In this document: positions 1-7,681 of the stretch, piece by piece
Numbering within the stretch: position 1 is the first letter of the stretch
How the letters are laid out: every line of letters begins with the position of its first letter
NCBI GenBank assembly: GCA_019115685.1
Contig: DXDC01000460.1
Location: 1 to 13,530, forward strand
Source of the DNA: Candidatus Agrococcus pullicola
GTDB taxonomy: Bacteria; Actinomycetota; Actinomycetes; Actinomycetales; Microbacteriaceae
DNA length: 13,530 nucleotides
Direction: 5' to 3'
Notes under the pieces: model-generated
Database searches by the model: none
Told to the model about the DNA's origin: nothing
The model's input: the letters and a program-made list of their open reading frames with translations, nothing else
Position numbers and translations under genes: made by a program

Positions 1-610
1 TACGTGAGGCGATCATCATTTCCGCGGTGGTCGGCTCGGGTTCCATGCTCCGTGACGGGATGAGTGCCATCGCGACGATTGCTGCCACCAGCCCCAGGCC
101 GGACGCCACGGTGAAGCTCGTGAGGGTGGGCCAAGACAGTGTCTGCACGAGCCATCCGTACCCGGCTCCGACCGCAGTGCCGACCGAGAAGAACGCGTGC
201 ATCGACGACATGATCGCCTTGCCCTTGTCGCGCTCCACTTCGACGGCCTCGGCATTCATGGCGACATCTGCGAGGCCGTTTCCGATGCCGAACAGGAGCA
301 GCGCCGCCATGAGGGTCCACAGCCCTCCGGAGAGCGCTGGCCCCAGAAGCGTCGCCACCATGATGACATGACCGATGAGCAGCGGCCAGCGCGCGCCGAA
401 GCGGGCGATGACGGAGCCGCCGATCTGCATCCCGGCGATGGAACCGAGTCCGAGTGCCAGCAGGGCGGTGCCGAGTTCGCCCTTGCTGACGCCCGTTGCT
501 GACTGCACGGCCGGGATGTGCACGAGCCAGACGGCGAAGAGGAAGCCCACGATGCCGAACGCGAGGCTCGTACCGAGCCGAGCGGCGAACAGAGGGCGAG
601 TGCTGGTCAC
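1..610 (-). CDS. MFS permease, N-terminal part (cut by window edge)
   Basis: The minus strand is open from a GTG at 610 to the left edge and gives about 203 residues of a major facilitator superfamily transporter. Hydrophobic segments follow one another at about residues 12-34, 47-68, 75-95, 99-115, 140-155 and 160-180, matching the first six helices of the family. The stretch GNGLADVAMNAEAVEVE around helix 4 resembles the DVAMN signature of YbjJ-like and sugar-permease-like MFS proteins, so that subgroup is favoured; the substrate is unknown. An in-frame TAG lies just upstream of the GTG, so no earlier start is possible. No Shine-Dalgarno is visible, but TACTAG read on the minus strand (625-620) sits where a -10 box would give an almost leaderless transcript. 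The gene is divergent from the ATP-grasp gene and shares its palindromic spacer. Confidence 0.88.
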   Translation of the reverse strand, partial: MTSTRPLFAARLGTSLAFGIVGFLFAVWLVHIPAVQSATGVSKGELGTALLALGLGSIAGMQIGGSVIARFGARWPLLIGHVIMVATLLGPALSGGLWTLMAALLLFGIGNGLADVAMNAEAVEVERDKGKAIMSSMHAFFSVGTAVGAGYGWLVQTLSWPTLTSFTVASGLGLVAAIVAMALIPSRSMEPEPTTAEMMIASR

Positions 611-634
611 CGACCCAGCCTAGTAGCGCCTACA

Positions 635-687
635 GGGTGCGAAAAACTTCGAAACATGACCGTCATGTTTCGAAGTTTTTCGCACCC
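635..687. repeat. Perfect 53-bp inverted repeat in divergent spacer
   Basis: The left arm (635-660) and right arm (662-687) are exact reverse complements of 26 bases around the single base at 661. The core reads CTTCGAAACATGAC, then C, then its mirror. The palindrome lies between two divergent gene starts (610 and 751), so it cannot be the terminator of either neighbour. It overlaps the expected -35 area of the minus-strand permease and lies about 50 bases upstream of the ATP-grasp start. It may be an operator, a cruciform-forming or insulating element, or a copy of a genome-wide intergenic palindromic repeat. The symmetry is seen directly; the role is inference. Confidence 0.95.
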
Positions 688-750
688 CAACGGGGGTGGC
701 GACATCCCGGGCCTCTGTGTTCTACCGTGTCTGGCCGCTAGTGTCGGTGT

Positions 751-2382
751 ATGGGCGATCTGTTCGACGACTACGACAAGCCTCTGGCCAATCAGCCTCG
801 CCGGAGCGGCAAGCCTTGGGACGAAATGTTCTCCGCCCCGGGCGTCCCGAGAGCCCCGTATCGTGAGATCTACGAGGCGCTCAGCACGCTGAGCCAAGAG
901 GAACTCGGCGGCAGGGCTGACGCCCTCGCCAGGTCGTACCTCGCACAGGGCGTCACGTTCGACTTCGCGGGCGAAGAGCGGCCGTTCCCACTGGATGCTG
1001 TTCCCCGCATCATCACCGCCGACAGTTGGTCGCACGTCGAGTCCGGTGTGAAGCAGCGGGTGAAAGCGCTCGAGGCATTCCTGGCCGATGTCTACGGCCC
1101 GCAGCGGGTGATCGACGACGGGGTGATCCCCGCGCAGTTGATCTCGTCATCCGCGCACTACCACCGGCAGGCCGCGGGCTTCTCCGGCGCGAACGGCGTG
1201 CGCATCCACGTCTCCGGCATCGACCTGATTCGCGACGAAGTGGGCGACTGGCGCGTGCTCGAAGACAACGTGCGCATCCCCAGTGGCGTCAGCTACGTGA
1301 TGTCCAACCGCAGGATGCTCGCGCAAACGCTGCCGGAGATGTTCGCGAAGATGCGCGTGCGGCCCGTCGGCGACTACTGCGACCAATTGCTGAAGGCATT
1401 GCGCGCCGCAGCCCCCGCGGGCGTCGACGACCCGACCGTCGTCGTCCTCACGCCCGGTGTCTTCAACTCCGCATACTTCGAGCACACGCTGGTCGCTCGC
1501 CTCATGGGCGTCGAGTTGGTTGAGGGGCGAGACCTCTTCACGTCCGGTGGCCGTGTCTACATGCGGACGACCAACGGGCCTATGCGCGTCGATGTCATCT
1601 ACCGCAGGGTCGACGACGACTTCCTCGACCCGCTGCAGTTCAGGGCCGACTCCGTGCTCGGCAGCCCCGGGCTCATGCTCTCGGCGCGCCTCGGCAACGT
1701 GACGATCGCGAATGCGGTCGGCAACGGCGTCGCCGACGACAAGCTCATCTACACGTACGTACCAGAGCTGATCAGGTACTACCTCGGCGAGGACCCGATT
1801 CTGAAGAACGTCGACACGTGGCGGCTCGACGAGCCGGAAGCGCTCGAAGAGGTCATCGACCGGCTCGACGAACTCGTCGTGAAGCCCGTCGACGGCTCGG
1901 GCGGTAAGGGCCTCGTGATCGGCCCCGACGCGAGCAAAACCGAGCTCGACGCGCTCCGCACACGCTTGCTCGACGACCCCCGCGGCTGGATCGCGCAGCC
2001 CGTCGTCCAGCTCTCGACCATCCCGACGCTCGTCGAAGACGGCCTGCGGCCCCGGCACGTCGATCTGCGGCCGTTCGCGGTGAACGACGGTGAGGACGTC
2101 TGGGTGCTTCCGGGAGGTCTCACTCGCGTGGCGCTGCCGGAAGGGCAGCTCGTCGTGAATTCGTCGCAGGGCGGCGGCTCGAAGGACACGTGGGTGCTGG
2201 GGGATGCCCGGCACCCCGTCATCGATCCGAGCGACGATGACGAGTTCGGCGTCTCGGGCGAACCCATCACATCGGCGATCCCGATCATCGACCCGAGCGA
2301 CCACGAGCAGGATCAGTCGCCGCAGGATGCGGGGCGATCGCAAGACGAACAGCAACAGCAGACGGGAGGCCGAGCATGCTGA
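751..2382 (+). CDS. Circularly permuted ATP-grasp ligase (DUF404/DUF407)
   Basis: This 543-residue protein belongs to the circularly permuted ATP-grasp type 2 family, predicted cytoplasmic enzymes that join a carboxylate to an amine using ATP. The diagnostic block LEDNVRIPSGVSYVMSNRR lies at 170-188, the glycine-rich nucleotide loop KPVDGSGGKG at 378-387, and the late motif SSQGGGSKDTWV at 471-482. Length fits the family. Known relatives sit beside alpha-E and transglutaminase genes, as in the Mycobacterium tuberculosis Rv2411c-Rv2409c set, and the same order is seen here. The last 50 or so residues form an acidic, Gln-rich tail with two IDPSD units (491-495 and 513-517). The ATG has no Shine-Dalgarno. 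TAGTGT at 739-744 would place transcription start on the ATG, so a leaderless message is possible. The stop overlaps the next start by seven bases. The ligated substrates are unknown. Confidence 0.95.
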   Translation: MGDLFDDYDKPLANQPRRSGKPWDEMFSAPGVPRAPYREIYEALSTLSQEELGGRADALARSYLAQGVTFDFAGEERPFPLDAVPRIITADSWSHVESGVKQRVKALEAFLADVYGPQRVIDDGVIPAQLISSSAHYHRQAAGFSGANGVRIHVSGIDLIRDEVGDWRVLEDNVRIPSGVSYVMSNRRMLAQTLPEMFAKMRVRPVGDYCDQLLKALRAAAPAGVDDPTVVVLTPGVFNSAYFEHTLVARLMGVELVEGRDLFTSGGRVYMRTTNGPMRVDVIYRRVDDDFLDPLQFRADSVLGSPGLMLSARLGNVTIANAVGNGVADDKLIYTYVPELIRYYLGEDPILKNVDTWRLDEPEALEEVIDRLDELVVKPVDGSGGKGLVIGPDASKTELDALRTRLLDDPRGWIAQPVVQLSTIPTLVEDGLRPRHVDLRPFAVNDGEDVWVLPGGLTRVALPEGQLVVNSSQGGGSKDTWVLGDARHPVIDPSDDDEFGVSGEPITSAIPIIDPSDHEQDQSPQDAGRSQDEQQQQTGGRAC

Positions 2383-3305
2383 GCCGTATCGCCGAGAGCC
2401 TGTTCTGGATCGGCCGTTACATCGAGCGCAGCGACGGCACCGCGCGCATCCTCGACGTCTACCTGCAGCTGCTGCTGGAGGACATCTTCGTCGACGAGGA
2501 CACCGCGTGCCGCGCGCTGCTCGGCGTCATGGGGAATGATGCACCGCCGGAGCACAAGCTCACCCGCGCCGACGTCATCTCCGCCCTCGCCACCGATCGC
2601 ATGAACACGGCCTCCATCGCCTACTCCGTTCGGGCATCGCGCGAGAACGCCAGGCGGGCGCGTGAGATCATCTCGACGGAGCTGTGGGAGGTGCTCAACA
2701 CCACGTACACCGGGATGCCGCACCGGGTCGGCGGAGAGAAGGTGCACGAACTCTTCTCGTGGGTCCGGGAGCGGGCTGCGCTCGCGGCCGGCTTGGCGGA
2801 TTCGACGTCGAGCCGTGATGATGCCTGGCGCTTCTTCACGCTCGGCCGCGCGATCGAGCGAGCGGACATGACGGCGCGACTGCTGGCGACCCGCGCGCTC
2901 ACGGAGGCCTCGGGCCCGTCATGGACGACCATCCTGCGATCCGTCGGCGCGTACGAGGCGTACCTGCGCACCTATCGCGGGGTTCCGTCGAGTACGAACG
3001 CGGCGGAGTTCCTGCTGCTCGACCGTTTGTTCCCCAGGTCGATCATGTTCTCTCTCACGCTCGCCGAGCACTGCCTGCGCGACATCGACCCGCAGCGCGA
3101 GCGCATCGGCTACCAGGATCACGCGGTCAGGATGCTCGGGCGCATTCGTGCCGAGCTCGAGTTCCGGCCCATCGCCGAAATCATCGAGGAGTTGCCGCAC
3201 ATCATGGATCGCGTGCAGTCGACCACGACCGATGTTTCGAACGCGGTGCGGGAGCGGTACTTCCCGACGCATAATATGCCCGCTTGGATGGGAGGTCAGT
3301 CATGA
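2376..3305 (+). CDS. Alpha-E domain protein (DUF403)
   Basis: The 309-residue product is an all-helical alpha-E protein, the standard partner of the circularly permuted ATP-grasp ligase. It opens with MLSRIAESLFWIGRYIERSD, the family's hallmark. A second copy of that pattern (WRFFTLGRAIERADMTARLL) appears at 151-170, showing the internal duplication of the fold with GRxIERxDxTAR in both halves. No catalytic site is obvious; its role as a helper or scaffold in peptide synthesis is a prediction from genomic context only. The start is well supported: GGGAGG at 2364-2369 lies six bases before the ATG, which sits within the end of the ligase gene. Its TGA overlaps the ATG of the transglutaminase gene (ATGA), indicating translational coupling. 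Confidence 0.95.
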   Translation: MLSRIAESLFWIGRYIERSDGTARILDVYLQLLLEDIFVDEDTACRALLGVMGNDAPPEHKLTRADVISALATDRMNTASIAYSVRASRENARRAREIISTELWEVLNTTYTGMPHRVGGEKVHELFSWVRERAALAAGLADSTSSRDDAWRFFTLGRAIERADMTARLLATRALTEASGPSWTTILRSVGAYEAYLRTYRGVPSSTNAAEFLLLDRLFPRSIMFSLTLAEHCLRDIDPQRERIGYQDHAVRMLGRIRAELEFRPIAEIIEELPHIMDRVQSTTTDVSNAVRERYFPTHNMPAWMGGQS

Positions 3306-4147
3306 GTCGCATCCGCATCAAGCACACGACCGGGTATCGGTACGAAGCACCGGCGATGGCGTCGTACAACGAGGCTCGGATGCTGCCGGTGTCATCGGAC
3401 GGGCAGTTCGTTATCTACTCGAACCTCGACATCCATCCGTACACGAGCATGAACCAGTACGACGATTACTGGGGCACGCGAGTGACCTCGTTCGACGTGC
3501 TGAACCCGCACTCCGAACTGCAGTTGACGGCCGAGTCGCTCGTTGAGGTGCGGCCAAGGCTCATGCGCGGCCACGTTATCTCCTGGGAGCAGCTCGGCAA
3601 GCTCGTGCAGCGGTCGACGAAGTACGTCGAGCAGCTCGTGCAGACCGACCGCACCGTGCCCGCGGACGACCTCGTCGAGAAGGCGAAGGAGATCGCCGAC
3701 GGTGCCGACACTCCCGATGAGGCGGCTGCGGCCATCGCGCGCATGGTCGGGGAAGAGATCGAATACATCTCCGGCGTCACCCACGTGCACACGCTCGCGC
3801 GGGAAGCGTGGGTGAACAAGAAGGGCGTCTGTCAGGACATCGCGCACATCACGATCGGAGCCCTGCGCGCTGTCGGGATTCCGGCGATTTACGTTTCGGG
3901 TTATCTGCACCCCAAGCCGGATGCAGAGGTCGGGGAGACCGTCACGGGCGAGTCTCACGCGTGGGTCGAATGGTTCACGGGCGACTGGTTCCCATGGGAT
4001 CCGACGAACCTGATCGACATCGGTGAACGCCACGTGCGTGTCGGCTACGGCCGCGACTACAACGACGTGCCGCCGCTGCGCGGGGTCTTCGCCGGCAGCG
4101 GCAAGAGCGAACTGTTCGTCACAGTGGAGATCACGAAGGAGTCGTAG
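3302..4147 (+). CDS. Transglutaminase-like cysteine protease-fold protein
   Basis: The 281-residue protein has the bacterial transglutaminase N-terminal beta region (MSRIRIKHTTGYRYEAP at 1-17) followed by a papain-like catalytic core. The triad is visible: Cys177 in KKGVCQDIAH, His219 in GESHAWVEW and Asp233 in FPWDPTN. Such proteins may hydrolyse or transfer peptide amide bonds. Beside an ATP-grasp ligase they are proposed to trim or cross-link the ligase product. I chose the ATG at 3302, not the in-frame ATG at 3284, because GGGAGGT (3290-3296) precedes it at proper spacing, the ATGA overlap with the previous stop is typical, and family members begin at this point. No signal peptide is seen, so it is probably cytoplasmic. 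It is the last gene of the three-gene unit. Confidence 0.95.
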   Translation: MSRIRIKHTTGYRYEAPAMASYNEARMLPVSSDGQFVIYSNLDIHPYTSMNQYDDYWGTRVTSFDVLNPHSELQLTAESLVEVRPRLMRGHVISWEQLGKLVQRSTKYVEQLVQTDRTVPADDLVEKAKEIADGADTPDEAAAAIARMVGEEIEYISGVTHVHTLAREAWVNKKGVCQDIAHITIGALRAVGIPAIYVSGYLHPKPDAEVGETVTGESHAWVEWFTGDWFPWDPTNLIDIGERHVRVGYGRDYNDVPPLRGVFAGSGKSELFVTVEITKES

Positions 4148-4150
4148 CGG

Positions 4151-4180
4151 CTGAGGGTCCATCGCTGCCCTGGCTATACA
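4151..4180 (+). promoter_or_regulatory. Possible promoter of the IclR-type regulator
   Basis: CTGAGG (4151-4156) and TATACA (4175-4180) are 18 bases apart and would start transcription near 4187, before the GTG at 4213. The -35 match is weak. The 65-base gap after the transglutaminase stop shows no convincing terminator hairpin, so read-through from the upstream operon is also possible. Confidence 0.3.
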
Positions 4181-4212
4181 CTGAGGCGAATCCAAGCGAA
4201 AGGCAGACGCAG

Positions 4213-5007
4213 GTGCGCGAGAAATCCAACCCCGATTTCGTCGAGGCTATCGCGCGCGGCTTCAGCGTCGTGAGGAGCTTCGACGGCGCACCCTCGCAGT
4301 CGTTGAGCGAGGTCGCTCAACGGACAGGCCTCGCCAGGCCGACCGCGCGCAGAGTGCTCATCACGCTGCAGGAGCTCGGCTACGTTGCGTCGAAGGAAGG
4401 CCGCTTCGAATTGACGCCGCGGGTGCTGGAGCTCGGCGTCGCGTTCTTCGGCGATAGCGACTTCTGGGACGCGGCCATGCCACGGCTTCGTCAACTCGTC
4501 GACCTCACGAATGAGTCGTCATCCATTGCGGTGCTCGACGGCTCCGATGTCGTCTACGTCGCACGCGCCGCCGTGCCTAAGCTCGTGACGCTCTCCGTCT
4601 CGGTCGGTACGCGGTTCCCTGCTGCCCAGACGTCGCTGGGCAAGGTGTTGCTGGCCGACATGAGCTCCGTGGAGCTCGACGACGTGCTCGCCACCCCTTC
4701 GCGGTCCGGTGTCGTGCCTCCTTGGGACCCCGACCGGGGGGAGCTGGATGCTGTGCTCGCGGAGGTGCGAGAGCAGGGGTGGGCGATTTCTGACCAGCAG
4801 CTCGCTCCCGCGATTCGATCGATCGCCGCGCCGGTTCGCCGCGCCGACGGAACCGTATTCGCTGCGGTGAATGTGAACGCCCACGCCGCTGAAACGACCC
4901 TCGAGCACCTGCAGAATGTGCATCTGCCGCACCTGCTGAGCGCTGCCGAAGACCTGGGTCTCGATTACGCCCTGCGCGCGCGCATCCCCGTTGCGACGAC
5001 GGGCTGA
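4213..5007 (+). CDS. IclR-family transcriptional regulator, PcaR/PobR-like
   Basis: This 264-residue protein has the IclR layout: an N-terminal winged helix-turn-helix (LSEVAQRTGLARPTARRVLI at 31-50) and a C-terminal effector-binding domain from about residue 75, including the conserved AAQTSLGKVLLA segment. The opening NPDFVEAIARGFSVVRSF is typical of the PcaR/PcaU/PobR branch that controls aromatic-acid catabolism. Its position just upstream of a dioxygenase operon on the same strand makes it the likely pathway regulator, with a ring compound or intermediate as effector (inference). The GTG at 4213 is the first usable start after a long start-free stretch, with AAAGG at 4199-4203 upstream. 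A GC hairpin follows the stop. Whether it activates or represses cannot be read here; members of the family do either. Confidence 0.93.
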   Translation: MREKSNPDFVEAIARGFSVVRSFDGAPSQSLSEVAQRTGLARPTARRVLITLQELGYVASKEGRFELTPRVLELGVAFFGDSDFWDAAMPRLRQLVDLTNESSSIAVLDGSDVVYVARAAVPKLVTLSVSVGTRFPAAQTSLGKVLLADMSSVELDDVLATPSRSGVVPPWDPDRGELDAVLAEVREQGWAISDQQLAPAIRSIAAPVRRADGTVFAAVNVNAHAAETTLEHLQNVHLPHLLSAAEDLGLDYALRARIPVATTG

Positions 5008-5020
5008 CTCCCGGTTCTGA

Positions 5021-5045
5021 CGCGCGCTGCGTCATTCAGCGCGCG
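5021..5045 (+). terminator. GC-rich hairpin after the IclR gene
   Basis: A perfect 9-bp stem, CGCGCGCTG (5021-5029) with CAGCGCGCG (5037-5045), closes a 7-base loop, 13 bases after the IclR stop. No T-run follows, so it would be a U-poor intrinsic terminator or attenuating hairpin. Position and stem strength support a terminator role. Confidence 0.5.
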
Positions 5046-5138
5046 GGTTGAGTCGCTTTGACCGCTCGAATAGCGACCGAAACGGCGCATCGAAGCGTGA
5101 GGTGAGACTTGCTTGCGCACAGAAATGCTCCTTGAGCG

Positions 5139-5167
5139 TTGACGGCGTGATTCGACGAGGCTACTAT
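5139..5167 (+). promoter_or_regulatory. Sigma-70-type promoter of the catabolic operon
   Basis: TTGACG (5139-5144) and TACTAT (5162-5167) are separated by exactly 17 bases, close to the housekeeping sigma consensus. Transcription would begin near 5174, leaving a leader of about 64 bases before the ATG at 5238. This also argues against translation starting at the in-frame ATG at 5166, which lies inside the -10 box. Confidence 0.7.
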
Positions 5168-5182
5168 GCCAACTATCAACTC

Positions 5183-5214
5183 TGTCCGTATAGCGACGAA
5201 GTGTCCGATAGGCG
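5183..5214. promoter_or_regulatory. Candidate operator just downstream of the promoter
   Basis: Two similar units, TGTCCGTATAGCG (from 5183) and TGTCCGATAGGCG (from 5202), lie 19 bases apart, about two helical turns. The first is also an imperfect palindrome, GTCCGTATAGCGAC (5184-5197), mismatched at two symmetric pairs. Lying just after the predicted transcription start, they could bind the adjacent IclR-type protein as a repressor. No experimental consensus for this regulator is available, so this is a suggestion. Confidence 0.3.
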
Positions 5215-5237
5215 TACAACGTTCGAAGGGGAACGCG

Positions 5238-6491
5238 ATGGCAGAAGTCACGGAAGCGACCGTGGTCCAGGAAAAAACGGCGAACAGGCTCTCACCGACA
5301 CTGATAGCCGTCGGTTTCGCGGTGCTTTGCGCATCCTGGATGCTGAATGCGATGGACAGGCAGGTCTTCTACCCCCTGTTGCCGCAGATCCGTGACGAGC
5401 TCGGCTTCTCCCTGGTGGAATCCGGCTTCTTGGCGACGAGCTTTACGCTCGGCCTCGCCATCGCGGGATTCCTCGCCGGCTTCTTGGTCGATCGGCTGGG
5501 CAGGAAGACGATCGTGCTTGCCAGCGTGCTCGTCTTCTCGCTCGGTACCGGACTGATCGCGATCTCGCAGGGCTTCTGGGACATGGCGGCCTACCGGCTG
5601 CTCTCGGGAATCGGGGAAGGCGTGCAGGCGACCGCACTGTACGCCATCATCGGGGCCTTCTTCTTCCATCGACGCGCATTCGCCGCCGGATTCGTTGGAG
5701 TCGCCTTCGGCGCCGGTATCTTCCTCGGGCCGCTCATCGGCGTACCCTTCGCAGCCCAATGGGGCACCTGGCGTGCACCGTTCCTGTTGTTCGCCGCTCT
5801 CGGCATCGTCATGTGCGTCATGATCTTCGTCTTCGTCAAGCGCAGCATGTCGGAGGCCGCCGCTGGGCGCGCCGGTATCGATGCCGCGAACGCCTTCGAC
5901 TTCATGCCGACGGGCACGCTCAATCGAAACACCGTTGTTCTCGGACTGGGCGCGGCGCTCGCGGGCATCATCTTCTACGGGTATCTGGGGCTGTACCCGA
6001 CATACCTGGGCGAATCACTGGGCTTCGATGACGGGCAGGCGAGCCTCGCCGTCGCCATGGGTGGCCTGGGTGCGATGCTCGCGCTCGTGTTCGGGTGGTT
6101 CGGCGACCGATTCCCGCAGAAATGGGTGCTGCTGGTCAGCTTCGCTGGAACGGCCCTCGCCGCCTGGCCGATGTACACGTTCGCAACCGAACCCGCCGCG
6201 CAGTATCTGCTCTCATTCCTCGTCGGTGCCTTCGGCTCGGGCGGCCTTTTCACGAATATCTCGACGGCGCTGCAGCGCTCGGTGCGACCGGAACGCGTCG
6301 GACGCGGCCAGGGCATCTTCGTCTTGACCTACTACGTGGCGGCAGCATTCTCCGGAACACTGTTCGGCGGGCTCGTCGGCAGCCTCGGATGGTCGGGTGC
6401 CGGCCTCCTGCAGGTGGTTGGCGCTGCAGTTGTCGGGGCGGCACTGATGCTCCTGGTAAACACGAATCAGATGATCAGGAGGACGAGTTGA
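5238..6491 (+). CDS. MFS transporter, likely importer for the catabolic operon
   Basis: The 417-residue product is a full-length major facilitator with about twelve hydrophobic helices. The cytoplasmic loop between helices 2 and 3 carries the MFS signature GFLVDRLGRK (81-90), and NAMDRQVFYPLLPQI at 37-51 is typical for helix 1 of acid/drug-type carriers. Start choice: the ATG at 5238 has GAAGGGGA (5224-5231) seven bases upstream; an in-frame ATG at 5166 lies within the promoter and lacks a ribosome site, so the extra 24 residues are rejected. The gene heads the operon and its stop overlaps the CoA-transferase start (TGATG). Import of the ring compound degraded by the downstream enzymes is the obvious role, but the substrate is inferred from context only. 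Confidence 0.93.
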   Translation: MAEVTEATVVQEKTANRLSPTLIAVGFAVLCASWMLNAMDRQVFYPLLPQIRDELGFSLVESGFLATSFTLGLAIAGFLAGFLVDRLGRKTIVLASVLVFSLGTGLIAISQGFWDMAAYRLLSGIGEGVQATALYAIIGAFFFHRRAFAAGFVGVAFGAGIFLGPLIGVPFAAQWGTWRAPFLLFAALGIVMCVMIFVFVKRSMSEAAAGRAGIDAANAFDFMPTGTLNRNTVVLGLGAALAGIIFYGYLGLYPTYLGESLGFDDGQASLAVAMGGLGAMLALVFGWFGDRFPQKWVLLVSFAGTALAAWPMYTFATEPAAQYLLSFLVGAFGSGGLFTNISTALQRSVRPERVGRGQGIFVLTYYVAAAFSGTLFGGLVGSLGWSGAGLLQVVGAAVVGAALMLLVNTNQMIRRTS

Positions 6492-7681
6492 TGACGGATC
6501 AGCAGCACAGCAAGGCTACTCCGCGCGGGCCGCTATCGGGGCTGCTCGTCGCAGACCTCTCCCGGGTACTAGCCGGCCCCTTCGCAACACAGATCCTGGG
6601 CGATCTTGGTGCTGAAGTTGTGAAGGTGGAGGCGCCGATCGGCGACGAGACACGGGGCTGGCGACCACCAGAACGGGATGGAGTATCGACCTACTACCTC
6701 GGCATCAACCGCAACAAGCGTGACATCGTACTCGACTTCCGCGACGACGAGGACCGTGCACTCGCGCAGGAGCTCGTGAGCCGCGCCGATATCGTGATCG
6801 AAAACTTCAAACCCGGCGGCCTGGGGAAGTTCGGCCTCGACTACGAAAGCGTGGCGGAGTCGAACCCGGAAGTCGTGTACGCATCCATCAGTGGATTCGG
6901 CAGCGCAGAAGGTGCGCACCTGCCCGGCTACGATCTCATCGTGCAGGCGATGTCAGGGCTCATGAGCCTGACGGGCGATGCAGAGGGACCCGCTTACCGC
7001 TCGGGCGTCTCGGTCTTCGACATCATGACCGGCTTGCAATCCGTCATCGGGATCCTCGCCGCACTGCGGCACCGCGATCTCACGGGTGAAGGGCAGCACA
7101 TCGAGGTAAACCTTCTCTCCACGGCGCTCGCGGGTATGGCGAACCACTCCTCGACCTATGTCGCGAGCGGAACCGTTCCCTATCGCATGGGGAACGCCCA
7201 TCCCAGCCTGTTCCCCTACGAGCCGCTGCCGGCATCGGACGGTGAGATCATCGTCGTCGCCGCGAACGATCGCCAGTTCGCCGCGCTCGCTGAAGCGCTC
7301 GGCATCCCCGAAATTATTCAGGACGAACGGTTCGCCACCACGGACGACCGGAATCGCAACCGGGATGAACTACGACCTCTGCTGGTCGACGCACTCGCCA
7401 CGGCCACGACCGATGAGTGGTTCGATCGACTCACAGAAGCGGGTATCGCCTGCGGTCCGGTGCAGACGATCGACGGCGGTGTGCGGCTGGCCGAGAGGCT
7501 CGGCCTGTCACCGGTCGTGACGGTCGGAGAGGGTGAACGCGCCGTACCCATGATCCGCAACGCGATCACGTTTTCGAAGACCGAGCCTCAGTACCGGCTT
7601 CCGCCTCCCGACCTCGGCGAGCACGACGCGGAGCTGCGTGCTTGGCTGGGCAAGAGAGACGAGACAGGAGACCAGCGATGA
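6491..7681 (+). CDS. Family III CoA-transferase (CaiB/BaiF type)
   Basis: This 396-residue enzyme belongs to the formyl-CoA transferase/CaiB/BaiF family, which moves CoA between carboxylic acids through an aspartyl-CoA thioester. The N-terminal Rossmann part is clear (LLVADLSRVLAGPFATQILG at 19-38; AEVVKVE at 41-47; NRNKRDIVLDF at 73-83). The catalytic aspartate is Asp148 in GYDLIVQAMSG. Length matches the family. The ATG at 6491 has a strong AGGAGGA (6478-6484) six bases upstream and overlaps the transporter stop by one base; the open frame extends further upstream to 6095 but that part is antigenic to no known domain and lies inside the transporter gene, so it is excluded. The next gene starts in an ATGA overlap. 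The likely job is to activate the acid made after ring cleavage; donor and acceptor are unknown. Confidence 0.95.
   Translation: MTDQQHSKATPRGPLSGLLVADLSRVLAGPFATQILGDLGAEVVKVEAPIGDETRGWRPPERDGVSTYYLGINRNKRDIVLDFRDDEDRALAQELVSRADIVIENFKPGGLGKFGLDYESVAESNPEVVYASISGFGSAEGAHLPGYDLIVQAMSGLMSLTGDAEGPAYRSGVSVFDIMTGLQSVIGILAALRHRDLTGEGQHIEVNLLSTALAGMANHSSTYVASGTVPYRMGNAHPSLFPYEPLPASDGEIIVVAANDRQFAALAEALGIPEIIQDERFATTDDRNRNRDELRPLLVDALATATTDEWFDRLTEAGIACGPVQTIDGGVRLAERLGLSPVVTVGEGERAVPMIRNAITFSKTEPQYRLPPPDLGEHDAELRAWLGKRDETGDQR

Noticed and set aside
607..750. Peptides encoded by the palindrome on both strands
   Set aside because: Frames crossing the repeat give similar peptides on both strands only because the DNA is palindromic; there is no ribosome site for a gene here.
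1147..2355. Long minus-strand frame (402 codons) across the ATP-grasp gene
   Set aside because: Its composition is dominated by Arg, Asp and Val as expected of an antisense reading of a GC-rich gene, and the plus strand carries clear family motifs.
5166..5237. Earlier start for the operon's MFS transporter
   Set aside because: The ATG at 5166 is within the predicted -10 box and upstream of the expected transcription start.
6095..6490. Upstream in-frame extension of the CoA-transferase
   Set aside because: It lies inside the transporter gene in another frame, has no domain similarity I can see and no ribosome site; the ATG at 6491 has a strong one.
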